40,643 nt of DNA, from assembly GCA_039187035.1 (NCBI GenBank), contig JBCCZS010000006.1, forward strand, positions 1-40,643. The letters run 5' to 3'. This stretch comes from JAJFFW01 sp039187035. Its GTDB lineage: Bacteria; Pseudomonadota; Alphaproteobacteria; Caulobacterales; Parvularculaceae. Numbering within the stretch: the first letter of the stretch is position 1; each line of letters begins with the position of its first letter. Of this stretch, positions 1 to 8,357 are shown one piece after another. The notes beneath the pieces were generated by a model that worked only from the letters and a program-made list of their open reading frames with translations, did not search any database and had not been told where the DNA came from. The translations under genes and the position numbers were made by a program.

Positions 1-1218
1 GCGGATTTCAAGGCGCGCTCGACGTTCGCGCCGGGCGCGATCGGCGAGCGCGCCGAACGCCGCGCCGCCGAGGCCGAGCGCCGTTTCCGCGATCGGGATC
101 ATCAGACCGACGCCCGCATATGCGACGAAGGCCCCGCCGAACACGGCGGCGAGGCCTATGACGCCGACAACCGCGTTTGCGGCGACGGGCGCGCGCCACG
201 TTCCGATCACGCACCCTAGGGCGGCGCCCAATAGAGCGCCGCCCGCCCGCGCCCATGCGCCGGCGCGCGCGCCCGTTCGTCCCGTCAACGCCGTTTGCAG
301 CGCGTAGGCATGGACCGTTACGCCCGGCAGAGCGCCGGAGGGCGGTGCGACGTCGAACGCTAGAGGCCAAGCGATATCGGCAAATCGAAGCGGCGTTTCG
401 CGCCAGTCCGCGCCATAAGGGCTGACGCCGCCGATCAGGACGAATTTGTCCGCAAACAACGCTTTTCGCGCCGCAAGCGGGACGTCGCCGAGCGCCGACG
501 CGGCGATCGTCATAAACGGCGTCGCATCCTCCGCGGTTAGTCGGTAGTCGAGCGCGACGCGGCCGCGCGGGGCGTCGATCCCGCTTACGCCCGCAAGCGC
601 TGCGGCGAACGCCGGAAACGCGCCCACGGGTTCAAACCGCATGCGTCGCGCCACGCCGTCGACCCGGTCGAGACAAAGAAGACCGTGCGCGCTGATCGCC
701 AGCGGTTCATAGAGCGCAAGCAGCGTTGCGTCCCTCCCGGTCGGCGCGTCGTTGCGGGCCGCACGCGTCCCGGACCGGATCGGTGGGCCGCCGCAATGGC
801 TCGAAGCCGCCTCGCCGCCTGGATTGACGACGGCGACGACCGGCGCCCGCGCGGCCTCGAGCGCGGCGGCGAGGGCGGCGTCAGCGCGCGGGTCGCTTCG
901 ACGGTCCAAGAGAATGTCGACGCCGATCGCGCGCGGCGCGGCTTCGTCTATGCTCGCCAGCAACCGCGCGACGACATTCCGGTTTATGGGTGACACGTAT
1001 TCCAGCGCCGCGAGGGCCGCCTCGTCGATCGCGACGATCACGATCGCGTCAGACTGGGGCGCGGGCGATGAGAGAAGGGAGACGCGGACGTCTTCAAGAT
1101 AGCGGTCGACCGCGCGGACGGGCGCTGCTGCGCCGACGATCAGGGCGCAGGCGGCGGCGGCGCCCACAAGAAGAAGCGTACGGCGTGTGAGCGCGCTGGT
1201 GCGGGAGAAGCGGACCAT
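1..1218 (-). CDS. CHASE2-domain membrane sensor, C-terminus cut by window edge
   Basis: The frame is open from the ATG at 1218 to the left edge (406 codons, no stop), so only the N-terminal sensor part is present. Seen: a hydrophobic N-terminal segment (about residues 14-32), then an extracytoplasmic region with CHASE2 hallmarks: 'IVIVAIDEAALAAL', 'PRAIGVDILLD', 'FADKFVLIGG' and 'LPGVTVHAYALQTAL'. Hydrophobic segments and the basic juxtamembrane run 'ADRARRERRARLEIR' follow. In known CHASE2 proteins this topology leads into a cytoplasmic output domain such as an adenylate/diguanylate cyclase, kinase or phosphatase; here that part lies outside the window, so the output is unknown. No Shine-Dalgarno is visible before the ATG, and the start abuts that of the divergent gene at 1219. 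The fold call is firm, the signal sensed unknown. Confidence 0.85.
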   Translation of the reverse strand, partial: MVRFSRTSALTRRTLLLVGAAAACALIVGAAAPVRAVDRYLEDVRVSLLSSPAPQSDAIVIVAIDEAALAALEYVSPINRNVVARLLASIDEAAPRAIGVDILLDRRSDPRADAALAAALEAARAPVVAVVNPGGEAASSHCGGPPIRSGTRAARNDAPTGRDATLLALYEPLAISAHGLLCLDRVDGVARRMRFEPVGAFPAFAAALAGVSGIDAPRGRVALDYRLTAEDATPFMTIAASALGDVPLAARKALFADKFVLIGGVSPYGADWRETPLRFADIAWPLAFDVAPPSGALPGVTVHAYALQTALTGRTGARAGAWARAGGALLGAALGCVIGTWRAPVAANAVVGVIGLAAVFGGAFVAYAGVGLMIPIAETALGLGGAAFGALADRARRERRARLEIR

Positions 1219-2061
1219 ATGAACGAGCGAACGGGCAGCGCGGCGAACCTGTCAAGGTTGACGGCGGTCGGCGTCCTCGTCGCGGCCTCGGCGACGCTTG
1301 CGGCGGCGACGAGCGTTCCCGGGCGGGCGACCGACGAGCGCGCCGTCGTTTCCGTCGCGCTTGTGTTGACCAGCAACGCGGCGGCGTGGCCCGCCGGGGC
1401 CGGCTTGTCCGCAGACGATACGCTCTCCCTGCAGCCTGGCGAGACGGTCGTCATCGTGCGCCGATCCGGTCGCACCGAGACCCTGACCGGACCCGGAGAA
1501 ATTCCGATCTTATCGGCCGTCGAACGGCGTCGCTCGACCGCTGCTGCGATCCGCGCCGCCGCGCTCGGCCTCGACGACGCGGCCGTCATCGGCGCCGCGC
1601 GCGGCGCCGATTGCGACGTCTCTGATCAAGCGGCTTTCGCCGACTGCGCGAAAGCGACGCCGTTCACGATGGCGGTCGCCGCACCCGCGACGCGCCGTCG
1701 CAAACGGCGCGGATCCGGCGCCAAAGACGGCGGCGGTCTGTTCGAAATCAGTCTTTACACAGATTTTGACGCCGTGGTGTATTGCCGTCTTGCAACCGCG
1801 GACGGCGAGGCGACCGCGCCGGTCATCCGTGTCACCGTCACCGCGGGCGTCGTTCGAGAAGTCAGCGCGCCTGGCCCGGGCGCTTCTCCGCCGGCGCCCG
1901 GCGCTTACGACTTGACCTGCGTGACGAGCCCTCGGCGCGCCGCCGCGACGATCGAGGATTGCCTAAAGGACGCGCGCGCGCGATTCGACGCCGCCGTCCA
2001 CGCGGCGGCGCTGCCTGCGGATCGATTTATCGTTCGTACAGAAATGATCGTGGTGAAGTAA
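1219..2061 (+). CDS. Exported protein, FecR-like / DUF4384-like, unknown function
   Basis: This 280-residue protein has an N-terminal hydrophobic stretch (about residues 14-33) that fits a signal peptide or anchor. The segment around residues 70-95, 'LQPGETVVIVRRSGRTETL' followed by TGPG, resembles the short beta motif of FecR-like and related periplasmic domains. The second half, with 'FEISLYTDFDAVVYCRLA', recalls DUF4384-type beta domains seen beside bacterial caspases and CHASE2 proteins. Both assignments are family impressions only. The start is supported by a good ribosome-binding site (GGGAGAAG at 1203-1210), which lies inside the divergent CHASE2 gene. The stop is 3 bp from the convergent caspase gene's stop. 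CHASE2 plus FecR-like plus caspase neighbours suggests an envelope signalling set. Confidence 0.7.
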   Translation: MNERTGSAANLSRLTAVGVLVAASATLAAATSVPGRATDERAVVSVALVLTSNAAAWPAGAGLSADDTLSLQPGETVVIVRRSGRTETLTGPGEIPILSAVERRRSTAAAIRAAALGLDDAAVIGAARGADCDVSDQAAFADCAKATPFTMAVAAPATRRRKRRGSGAKDGGGLFEISLYTDFDAVVYCRLATADGEATAPVIRVTVTAGVVREVSAPGPGASPPAPGAYDLTCVTSPRRAAATIEDCLKDARARFDAAVHAAALPADRFIVRTEMIVVK

Positions 2062-2064
2062 GCT

Positions 2065-3639
2065 TTACGGAGCGCCGCTTTCCGCGATCAAGCCAATTGG
2101 AACGAAGACGAAGTCGCCGCCGTCATGGCCGGATCGACCGAGTTGAAGATATTGCGGTTCTTGTTGTCGCCGACGCTTGGCGACGCCGACCACCCGCTCG
2201 CGAACCGTGAGCGAAAGGCCTTGGGCGAGCGCGACTTCGTCATTGTCCACCAAGGCGTTGATGAACGCCCGCGCGAAAAGCGAGTGGCCGCCGCCGTCGC
2301 CGTCGGAAACCGGCGAGAGATCGCCGGACGTCAATGCGACGCGACTGCGTTTGGCGACCATCCGTGCAAGGAATTCCGTTCGGGCGGCGTCGTCGGCATT
2401 CATTTTGTCGGAATTTGGCGCGCCTCGAGCGAGCGCCCCGGAGAAACACGAGTCCGCGACGATAAGTACTTTGCGCACGTCCGAGACCGCCAACGCCGCA
2501 TTAATCTCGCTCGCCGAAATAGAATTCCTGTAGCCGCCGTCGGCGATCGAATCGACGGGCTCCCAATAGCCCTGGCCGCTTTTGTCGTTGTATCGTCCGT
2601 GCCCGGCAAAATAGATTAGGAGATTATCTTCCTCTTCCAGACGACGCTGTGTCGCTTCGATCGTCTCGAGGATCTCATCGCGCGTCGCGTCCCGTAGGAT
2701 TTTCGCGTCGAAGCCGTATTTGTCTTCAAGGATTTCACCGATCCGGGCCACGTCCCGGATGGGCGTGCCCAGATCCGGCCACCCGGGATCGTTATAGTTC
2801 GCGTTGCCGATCAGGATCGCGTGAAACGCGCCGAACTCAACGTCGGCGACGAGCGAGGCCAGCCGCCGGGCTTGCGGGCCCTGCGGCGCGGGGCGGGCCC
2901 GTGGATCTGCGCCGGGTGCGCCGTCGGCCGCGTCGGCCACGGTGACTTCGTCCGGGCTTTCAGCCGCAGGGGGCGCCGTCTCAATCCGCGCGTCGATTTC
3001 TTCGATCGCTTTCAGCCGGTCGCTGAAGGTCACTCGGGCCCCGCGCAGGTCGGCGAGGTCGGCTCTCTCGAACGTCGTTCGAACCTGCGCGATCGCCAGC
3101 GCTTCGGCGGCCAGGGCTTCCCGTCTCCGATTGAGCGCTTTCGGCGCCCCGCCAAGGTCGGCCGCGCGCGCGAGCCCGGCTTCGAGGGCCTCGCGGCGGC
3201 GCGCGAGGTCGCGTTCCTGGCGCGCGATTTCTTCGAAGTCACGAAAGGCGCGACGGCGTCGATCGTCGTAAGCCGACCCAGCGGTCTCAGCGGCGCGCAA
3301 TGCGTCTCCGCGGCGGCGCGCTAGCGCGATATCCGCCGGCGACGCCGATCCCGGCGCCGGCGACGGTTTCAACGCGAGCGCCGCGAGCGAGGCGCCGTCT
3401 CGTCCGGTCGGCTCCTGGGAAAGGGCGTCGAGCGCGTCGGAGAGGGCGTCAAGCGACGGGGCCGCAGCGCCGGACGGCGCCGGCGACGGCGCGTCCTGAT
3501 TGTCGCCGCGCTCCGGTGCTGCGGACGCTTCATCCGGCTGGTCGACGGCGCCGCACCCCGGGGTCGCCACGATGATGAACGCCGCGACGAACGCTGCGGA
3601 GAAGGGCTGCGAACGCGGCTTTTGGTTTGTTATCGCCAT
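2065..3639 (-). CDS. Exported caspase-family (C14) protease
   Basis: The 524-residue protein has an N-terminal hydrophobic segment ending in 'IIVATPGC' (Cys29), a weak lipobox, so it is probably exported and possibly lipidated. Residues 40-100 are low-complexity Pro/Ala/Ser. Residues about 105-225 are charged, predicted coiled coil. A caspase fold spans about 268-510: 'FHAILIGNANYND' for the first strand, 'LLIYFAGHG' with catalytic His347, and 'VLIVADSCFSGAL' with catalytic Cys398. Both catalytic residues are present, so an active cysteine peptidase is expected. Bacterial relatives (orthocaspases) usually cleave after basic residues; the target here is unknown. The gene ends 3 bp from the convergent gene at 1219-2061, and its promoter should lie in 3640-4029, shared with the divergent secreted-protein operon. 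Confidence 0.9.
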   Translation of the reverse strand: MAITNQKPRSQPFSAAFVAAFIIVATPGCGAVDQPDEASAAPERGDNQDAPSPAPSGAAAPSLDALSDALDALSQEPTGRDGASLAALALKPSPAPGSASPADIALARRRGDALRAAETAGSAYDDRRRRAFRDFEEIARQERDLARRREALEAGLARAADLGGAPKALNRRREALAAEALAIAQVRTTFERADLADLRGARVTFSDRLKAIEEIDARIETAPPAAESPDEVTVADAADGAPGADPRARPAPQGPQARRLASLVADVEFGAFHAILIGNANYNDPGWPDLGTPIRDVARIGEILEDKYGFDAKILRDATRDEILETIEATQRRLEEEDNLLIYFAGHGRYNDKSGQGYWEPVDSIADGGYRNSISASEINAALAVSDVRKVLIVADSCFSGALARGAPNSDKMNADDAARTEFLARMVAKRSRVALTSGDLSPVSDGDGGGHSLFARAFINALVDNDEVALAQGLSLTVRERVVGVAKRRRQQEPQYLQLGRSGHDGGDFVFVPIGLIAESGAP

Positions 3640-4029
3640 AAGGTCGGGTCCGTCGGCCGTCGCCGGCCGGAGGGTGCGTCAAGTAACGCGTCGGGCGCAC
3701 AAAAAAAACCGTCACGTGTCTCTGCGGGCGCCAGGCGTAGATGAGATAAGTGTTCATATACAAGTTGCCGGCCGGCGGTTCGCCAAGTTACAATAAAACC
3801 GCACAGTCGGTCGTCATTCGCGGCGAAACTCTTTCGGCAAGGCTCGGCCCTGAAGACCGATCGTCCGAGCGGGCGCGGACCGTGTGTTGAGAAGGGGGAG
3901 TTCACCTGTTTGGTCGAAGCGCACGTCGACGGCGGATCGCGCCTGAGGCGTTGACGGCTTGCGTCCGGCGGGTCGTCACAACGACGCGATAACGCGTTGC
4001 CGTGAACCAGGCGGTAAGAGGGGGTTTCG
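3640..4029. other. Divergent intergenic region between caspase and secreted-protein operon
   Basis: These 390 bp separate two divergent transcription units and must hold both promoters. I see no convincing sigma-70 boxes and no credible gene. An A8 run lies near 3702-3709, and CAAGTT occurs twice within about 30 bp (near 3764 and 3783) around a GC-rich 'GCCGGCCGG' core. An AGAGGGGG ribosome-binding site sits just before the ATG at 4030. Confidence 0.5.
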
Positions 4030-5364
4030 ATGAGACTGTTATCGGCGATTTTGGTGGCGGCGGTCGTCCTGGCGGCGTTGTCAGGTCATGCGCACGCTCA
4101 AAACGAACGGAAAAGCCGTTCAACGCTCGATCCGAGCCAATCCGTCATTTTGTTTGGCGGCGTCGGGTTTTTGGAAGAGGGCGCGCAAAACGCGCTGTTC
4201 CGGCTTCTGATCAAGGAACGTGACGAGGGCGTCGCGATGATCAACGCCGGCGCGGACGGGGTCGTCGCCCGCATCAATGCGCAAGGCGGTTTGCCGACCC
4301 TTTCTCCCCATCCGATCGCCATGAACGATGTCGACGCCAAGGCCACGCTGCAACGCGTTTTTGGCGACGAGCCGGCCCCGCGGTTCGCCCTGCGTTCGAT
4401 CGAAGAGCACTTCGACAACGTCTACGCGCTCTATGTGATCGGCTCTTTTGAGCACCACGAATCCGGCCGATTTAAGTTGGCCGACGAGAAAACGGGGCCG
4501 GTCTACGTCTACAACGATTTTTTTACCGTCTACGTCTCTGCGGTGCTTATCGACCTCAAGACCAACGAAGTCGTCTTGTCGACGTCCGCGCTCGGTCAAG
4601 ACCGTATAAAAAACGGGTCGGCCCCGGTCGCCAAATCAAAACATGACGACCATTTCTCCAAAGCCTACGAGTTGGCCGTCGAAAAATCGCTCACCCGCTT
4701 CGTCACGCTGGCGTCGAAGAAAAAACTGCGCAGCCTAAAGCGGCGCACGGACCGCCATATCGTGACGGGCGCGTGGCTGCACGGGGATGAAGCGCATGGT
4801 CGATTTCGTTGGCGTCAGCCGCCGCCGTCCGCCGACGCTTGCCGCATCAACACCGGTTGCGAGCGGGGCGACGCTAATTGCAACGCGGTGATGGGGTTGC
4901 TCGTCCATGGTCTGACCGACGCCCTATCGGCGGCCGGCAAATCGACGATCCCGCCGTTGAACTGGTCGGAGTGGCGCGTCGACAATTCTTACGAGGTTGG
5001 CGTCAAAATTGGGCTCGCCTTCGGGCGGGGCACGTTGATCGGCGATCAACAAATCGTCCGACTCGATCCGCGTGCCGCCCAATATAAGCATGTCGCCAAC
5101 CTCTGGCTGGGGCGCGAACCGGAGCGTCGCTCGCCCGTCGTTGTCGAGGACGTCCATTACGCGCTCCTTTCCGATAAGACCTACTTCAATCGTCGCGGCG
5201 ACTGCGGGGTCGACGAACGGCCTAACGACGAAAGCGTCGAGGTGGTCGGCGAGTACGGTTTTCCGCGGCCGAGCGGCCAGAACGGGGCCGGCGACGAGAT
5301 GCGCGGGTTTTTCTACAGAATCGCGATTATCGACGCCTTGATCAGGATTGAGGACGAACTGTGA
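4030..5364 (+). CDS. Exported protein of unknown function (444 aa)
   Basis: Seen: a clear signal peptide (residues 1-23, ending 'LSGHAHA-Q'), then a mature domain I do not recognise. Residues 35-230 alternate hydrophobic strands and helices: 'SVILFGGVGFLEEG', 'VYALYVIGSFEHHESG' and 'FFTVYVSAVLIDLKTNEVV'. This last pattern (output of a value, then a statement about what is stored) recalls periplasmic CsgG/LpoB-like alpha/beta folds, but only loosely. A basic stretch at 229-242 precedes a second domain (245-444) with four cysteines (271, 277, 284, 392) that could form disulfides. First gene of a four-gene run of exported proteins; it overlaps the next gene by GTGA. Good ribosome-binding site before the ATG. 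Base composition is somewhat more AT-rich than the right half of the window. Confidence 0.8.
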   Translation: MRLLSAILVAAVVLAALSGHAHAQNERKSRSTLDPSQSVILFGGVGFLEEGAQNALFRLLIKERDEGVAMINAGADGVVARINAQGGLPTLSPHPIAMNDVDAKATLQRVFGDEPAPRFALRSIEEHFDNVYALYVIGSFEHHESGRFKLADEKTGPVYVYNDFFTVYVSAVLIDLKTNEVVLSTSALGQDRIKNGSAPVAKSKHDDHFSKAYELAVEKSLTRFVTLASKKKLRSLKRRTDRHIVTGAWLHGDEAHGRFRWRQPPPSADACRINTGCERGDANCNAVMGLLVHGLTDALSAAGKSTIPPLNWSEWRVDNSYEVGVKIGLAFGRGTLIGDQQIVRLDPRAAQYKHVANLWLGREPERRSPVVVEDVHYALLSDKTYFNRRGDCGVDERPNDESVEVVGEYGFPRPSGQNGAGDEMRGFFYRIAIIDALIRIEDEL

Positions 5365-6050
5365 CGGCGCGGGGCGTGAAACGCGACGCGCGGCGGCGGC
5401 CTTTGACGCTGGCGACGCTGACGACAATGGCGGCCGCGGCGTTGGCCGGCGTCGCTCCCAACGCCTGCGCCGCTGCGCCGGACGCGCCGCCGGTCGCCGT
5501 GCTTTTGCGCGTAACGGAGAACGGCGCGCCCCTGAACCGGAACACCGTGACGACCTTTTCGGTGGAAACGGCGTGGATGGACGAGTTGGAGGCCAAAGGC
5601 TACGCGCCGATCGATTTGTCTGAGATCCACACGGACTTTCAGACGCTCAAGACGCAGGGATATTGCGCCGTCACGGGCGAGGAGGGCGCGACGGCGACGG
5701 CGTGCGCGACGTCCGACAGTTACGCCGAGGCGTCATTGAGTGCCCTCGAAAACATCGGCGCTTACGCCGGGCGTATAGATAAGCTCCGTCCGCTGCTTAA
5801 CGGCGGCTATATCCTCATCGGCGACGCAAGCGCCGTCGACCAAGGGCGTGATCTGACCGGCGGCATGTTTTACCGCGTGGTGCGGTTTTGCGACTCCAAG
5901 GTCGTCGGCGAGGACTACGAGCCGCTCGCGCGTCGATACGGGACCCGTCCAAAGGAGTTCGTCGTCAGCATGTTTTTCGAAGAGCTCGTTTTGCATTCGG
6001 CGACGACGGTCGCCGACTCCATCAACCGGTCGACGCCGACTTGCCCCTAA
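5361..6050 (+). CDS. Exported protein of unknown function (229 aa)
   Basis: The GTG start overlaps the stop of the previous gene (GTGA), implying translational coupling. The N-terminus has arginines followed by a hydrophobic segment and 'NACAAA', a plausible signal peptide cleaved near residue 38. A TTG in the same frame about 15 codons in is an alternative start. The mature part has 'PVAVLLRVTENG' followed by a helix and 'GYAPIDLSEI', then 'GGYILIGDASAVDQG' and 'MFYRVVRFCDSKVVGEDYE'. The strand-helix-strand order and the statement-like beta pairs resemble those of its upstream and downstream neighbours, so the four proteins may share a fold or bind one another (inference). Four cysteines are present after the signal peptide. 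No family recognised. Confidence 0.75.
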   Translation: MTARGVKRDARRRPLTLATLTTMAAAALAGVAPNACAAAPDAPPVAVLLRVTENGAPLNRNTVTTFSVETAWMDELEAKGYAPIDLSEIHTDFQTLKTQGYCAVTGEEGATATACATSDSYAEASLSALENIGAYAGRIDKLRPLLNGGYILIGDASAVDQGRDLTGGMFYRVVRFCDSKVVGEDYEPLARRYGTRPKEFVVSMFFEELVLHSATTVADSINRSTPTCP

Positions 6051-6106
6051 AGACGGGGCGCGACGACCTCTCATCACCAACTATTCTGCACAGGGAAGAT
6101 GACGAC

Positions 6107-7285
6107 ATGAATTCGAAGACGGAACGCCGCCGGAGCGCCGGCAAACTCGCCGCGGTCCTTTCCGCCGCCCTCGCGGCCGCCGCCTTGAGCACCGCCGCCC
6201 AGGCGCAAGGAGTTAGCGGTAGTTTCGCGGACGCAGCTTGCGTTGCGCTAAAGAAAGAGTTTTCCGCCGAGACCACGAGCGGATCGGTCGGCGAGCAACT
6301 GATGGTCAACGGCTCCCGCAGAATCCTAGGCGGGTTTATGCGCGGCCGTTCGCCGATTTGTCAGTTGGACGATCCGATTGATCTCATGGTGGCGACGGCG
6401 GACTATATTGACCGTACGGCGTTGACGGCGGCGCAGGGCCTCCTCGTGACCGCCGAAGTGCTGGAGATAGACCTCAACATCGCGGCCGACGTTGCGGCAC
6501 TCGAAGCGTCGCTGAATGCGGGCGACGTCGAGGATAAGCTCGACAAAGATCGCGTCAAAGTCAGCGAGTCGATCGCGGCCGCCGGCGAAACGGTTCAAAA
6601 AGAACTCAAGCGGCGCGCCGACCTCGAAGACAACAACTTCATGACGCCGGAAAAAGTCCTGAAATTGGCGGAGGCGCAAGAGCTGATTTCCAAAGCCAGT
6701 TATTTTTGGGCGCAATCGAGCGTCGGCGTCGGCTCGTCGACAATCTCGATGAAACGTCTTGAGGGCAGCCAGCGCAACGCCGTGTTCGTCAACAGCCTAT
6801 CCGGCAAGGAGAAGCGGTTGCCGCCCAGTTTCTTCGTTGAAGCGCTGCCCCGCGCCTCAACGATGGTGAAGAACCTCTTTGACGTCGTGCGCTTGGGCGG
6901 AGACCTTCAGCGGGCGGCGAATGCCGATACGGTTCAAGAGACGAAGAAGATATTTAGAAAATCAGAAAGCCGCGGGAAAGATCGCGGAAAAAAAGAGTCA
7001 AGAGAGCTGATCAAGCGGATCAAAAACGGCGAAATGCACACAATTGACGAACCTGTTGTTGTTGCGGCTCCGCTGACCGTCACGCCGGATTCCCCAGCCG
7101 TCGCCCCGCAAGTCGCGAAACGGCCGTGCGCGCCGGCCAAGCCGCGCGAGAAAAAGAGAAGCGTCGGCGGCTTCTTGAAAGACCTCGGCGACGTACTGGA
7201 GGACGTCGGCGACACCATCGGCGAGGAAATGGGTATCGAAAAGAGTGCCGCCGAAGACTGCGAGCCCGCGGGCAGCGCGCGATAA
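6107..7285 (+). CDS. Exported helical protein of unknown function (392 aa)
   Basis: The frame stays open upstream to 5888, but the ATG at 6107 is chosen because it has a GGGAAG ribosome-binding site and starts a clean signal peptide (residues 1-34, ending 'TAAQAQ'). The mature protein looks largely helical: residues about 110-190 hold long charged helices rich in Ala, Glu and Lys. A strongly basic segment follows ('RKSESRGKDRGKKESRELI'), then a Pro/Val-rich linker. Near the C-terminus is an amphipathic helix, 'GGFLKDLGDVLEDVGDTIG', which could bind a membrane or partner. No enzyme motif or known family is seen. Third gene of the exported-protein run, 56 bp after the previous gene and 35 bp before the next. 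Confidence 0.75.
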   Translation: MNSKTERRRSAGKLAAVLSAALAAAALSTAAQAQGVSGSFADAACVALKKEFSAETTSGSVGEQLMVNGSRRILGGFMRGRSPICQLDDPIDLMVATADYIDRTALTAAQGLLVTAEVLEIDLNIAADVAALEASLNAGDVEDKLDKDRVKVSESIAAAGETVQKELKRRADLEDNNFMTPEKVLKLAEAQELISKASYFWAQSSVGVGSSTISMKRLEGSQRNAVFVNSLSGKEKRLPPSFFVEALPRASTMVKNLFDVVRLGGDLQRAANADTVQETKKIFRKSESRGKDRGKKESRELIKRIKNGEMHTIDEPVVVAAPLTVTPDSPAVAPQVAKRPCAPAKPREKKRSVGGFLKDLGDVLEDVGDTIGEEMGIEKSAAEDCEPAGSAR

Positions 7286-7320
7286 TTATCCGAACGGACA
7301 GACAATTCACGGAGACGACA

Positions 7321-8256
7321 ATGTTTAGAGCACTCTTCATGGCGGCGGCGCTTTCAATTGGCGTCGCGTCGTCAGCCGCCGCGCAAGGCGGCGCGGGGAT
7401 CCCGGTTATCGTTATGGTCGACGACTCCGACAAATCCAGCGTTGTACGGAGCAGCGACATCCACGATCGCGTGATCGCCGAGCTGCAGCGGCAACTTGCC
7501 AACAAAGACTTTTACGTCATCGACGAAGATGCGATCGCCGCCCGACTCGACTGGGATATGGCGGATCGTCGGGACAAGAAAGACTTGTTCAAAATCGTCG
7601 ATTTAGCGTGCAAGTCTAACGACTCCACGCTTTGCGGCCGTGCGATGGTCGTGTTTCGAATTCGCGCCGCCGCCAAGAACGAGGGGTTCGGCACCGCCGC
7701 TCAAGTTCGCCTGACCGGCAATATTTATGACGTCGCGTCGAACAAATACCTCAACGGTTGGGAACCGATGCGCATGGAGTTTCCGGCGCCGCAACGTTGC
7801 AACCAGTTTTGTATCGAAGAAGTGGTCGGCGACAACGCCCGCGACATCGCCGCCAGCTTAGGCGACGTTCTGTCCGATCAGTTGTCGTACTTAACGCGCG
7901 GCGGCGCTTACGACGTTGCGAGCCCGGACACCGATCCCGGATTGATCAACAGCTATCAAATCACCTTTCGGAACTTCCGAATGAAAGAGCTGATCTTGAT
8001 GACCGACATGATCGAATCTTTTCCGGACGGCGTGCGCGTCGACGACACTTCGGGCGACCAGACGGTTTACAAGTATAATTTCCGGTCACGGATGAAAAGC
8101 TCAGACTTGTACAAGAACCTCAACACGCTGCTGGTAGATATGGATTATCAGCCGCATGAGTTTCGCGTTTCCCAGCGCGGCAACCGCGTTTTTTCCGTCG
8201 AGAAACTGATTAACGATACGAACGCCGCACGCTGGCGCAGCGGATCTCGCAATTAA
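7321..8256 (+). CDS. Exported protein, possible CsgG/FlgT-like fold (311 aa)
   Basis: The ATG at 7321 is chosen (the frame is open further upstream) because it follows GGAGACGACA and starts a good signal peptide (residues 1-21, 'SSAAAQ'). The first mature domain (27-190) has 'IPVIVMVDDSDKSSVVRSS', a helix, 'LANKDFYVIDEDAIAARL' and 'LTGNIYDVASNKYL'. This strand, helix, 'xVIDE' order is typical of periplasmic CsgG/LpoB/FlgT-type nucleotide-less alpha/beta domains; that is an inference from pattern, not a match. Four cysteines (97, 105, 160, 164) could pair. A second domain (210-297) is a mixed alpha/beta module. Last gene of the run; a strong terminator follows 30 bp downstream. Confidence 0.75.
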   Translation: MFRALFMAAALSIGVASSAAAQGGAGIPVIVMVDDSDKSSVVRSSDIHDRVIAELQRQLANKDFYVIDEDAIAARLDWDMADRRDKKDLFKIVDLACKSNDSTLCGRAMVVFRIRAAAKNEGFGTAAQVRLTGNIYDVASNKYLNGWEPMRMEFPAPQRCNQFCIEEVVGDNARDIAASLGDVLSDQLSYLTRGGAYDVASPDTDPGLINSYQITFRNFRMKELILMTDMIESFPDGVRVDDTSGDQTVYKYNFRSRMKSSDLYKNLNTLLVDMDYQPHEFRVSQRGNRVFSVEKLINDTNAARWRSGSRN

Positions 8257-8285
8257 GCGGCGCAACGCCACACGCATGAGTAACG

Positions 8286-8321
8286 GCGAGAGCGCGGACG
8301 ACGCGTCTCTCGCTTTTTTTT
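8286..8321 (+). terminator. Rho-independent terminator after the exported-protein operon
   Basis: GCGAGAG-CGCG (8286-8296) pairs with CGCG-t-CTCTCGC (8302-8313), loop GACGA with one bulged T, and is followed at once by eight T (8314-8321). It closes the transcription unit 4030-8256 and isolates it from the SH3 lipoprotein gene. Confidence 0.9.
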
Positions 8322-8357
8322 CGCTTACGTTCATTCAAGAGACAGGGAGGTGCGACG

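Noticed and set aside
8..1102. Several Arg-rich open frames on both strands over 8-1102
   Set aside because: They overlap the open CHASE2 frame, whose motifs are clear; composition is that of antisense or out-of-frame GC-rich DNA.
1140..1589. A 149-codon minus-strand frame
   Set aside because: It overlaps the starts of both the CHASE2 gene and the exported protein at 1219; no ribosome-binding site or family features.
5888..6106. Longer upstream start for the exported protein at 6107-7285
   Set aside because: The added residues are Arg-rich, overlap the previous gene and would bury the signal peptide.
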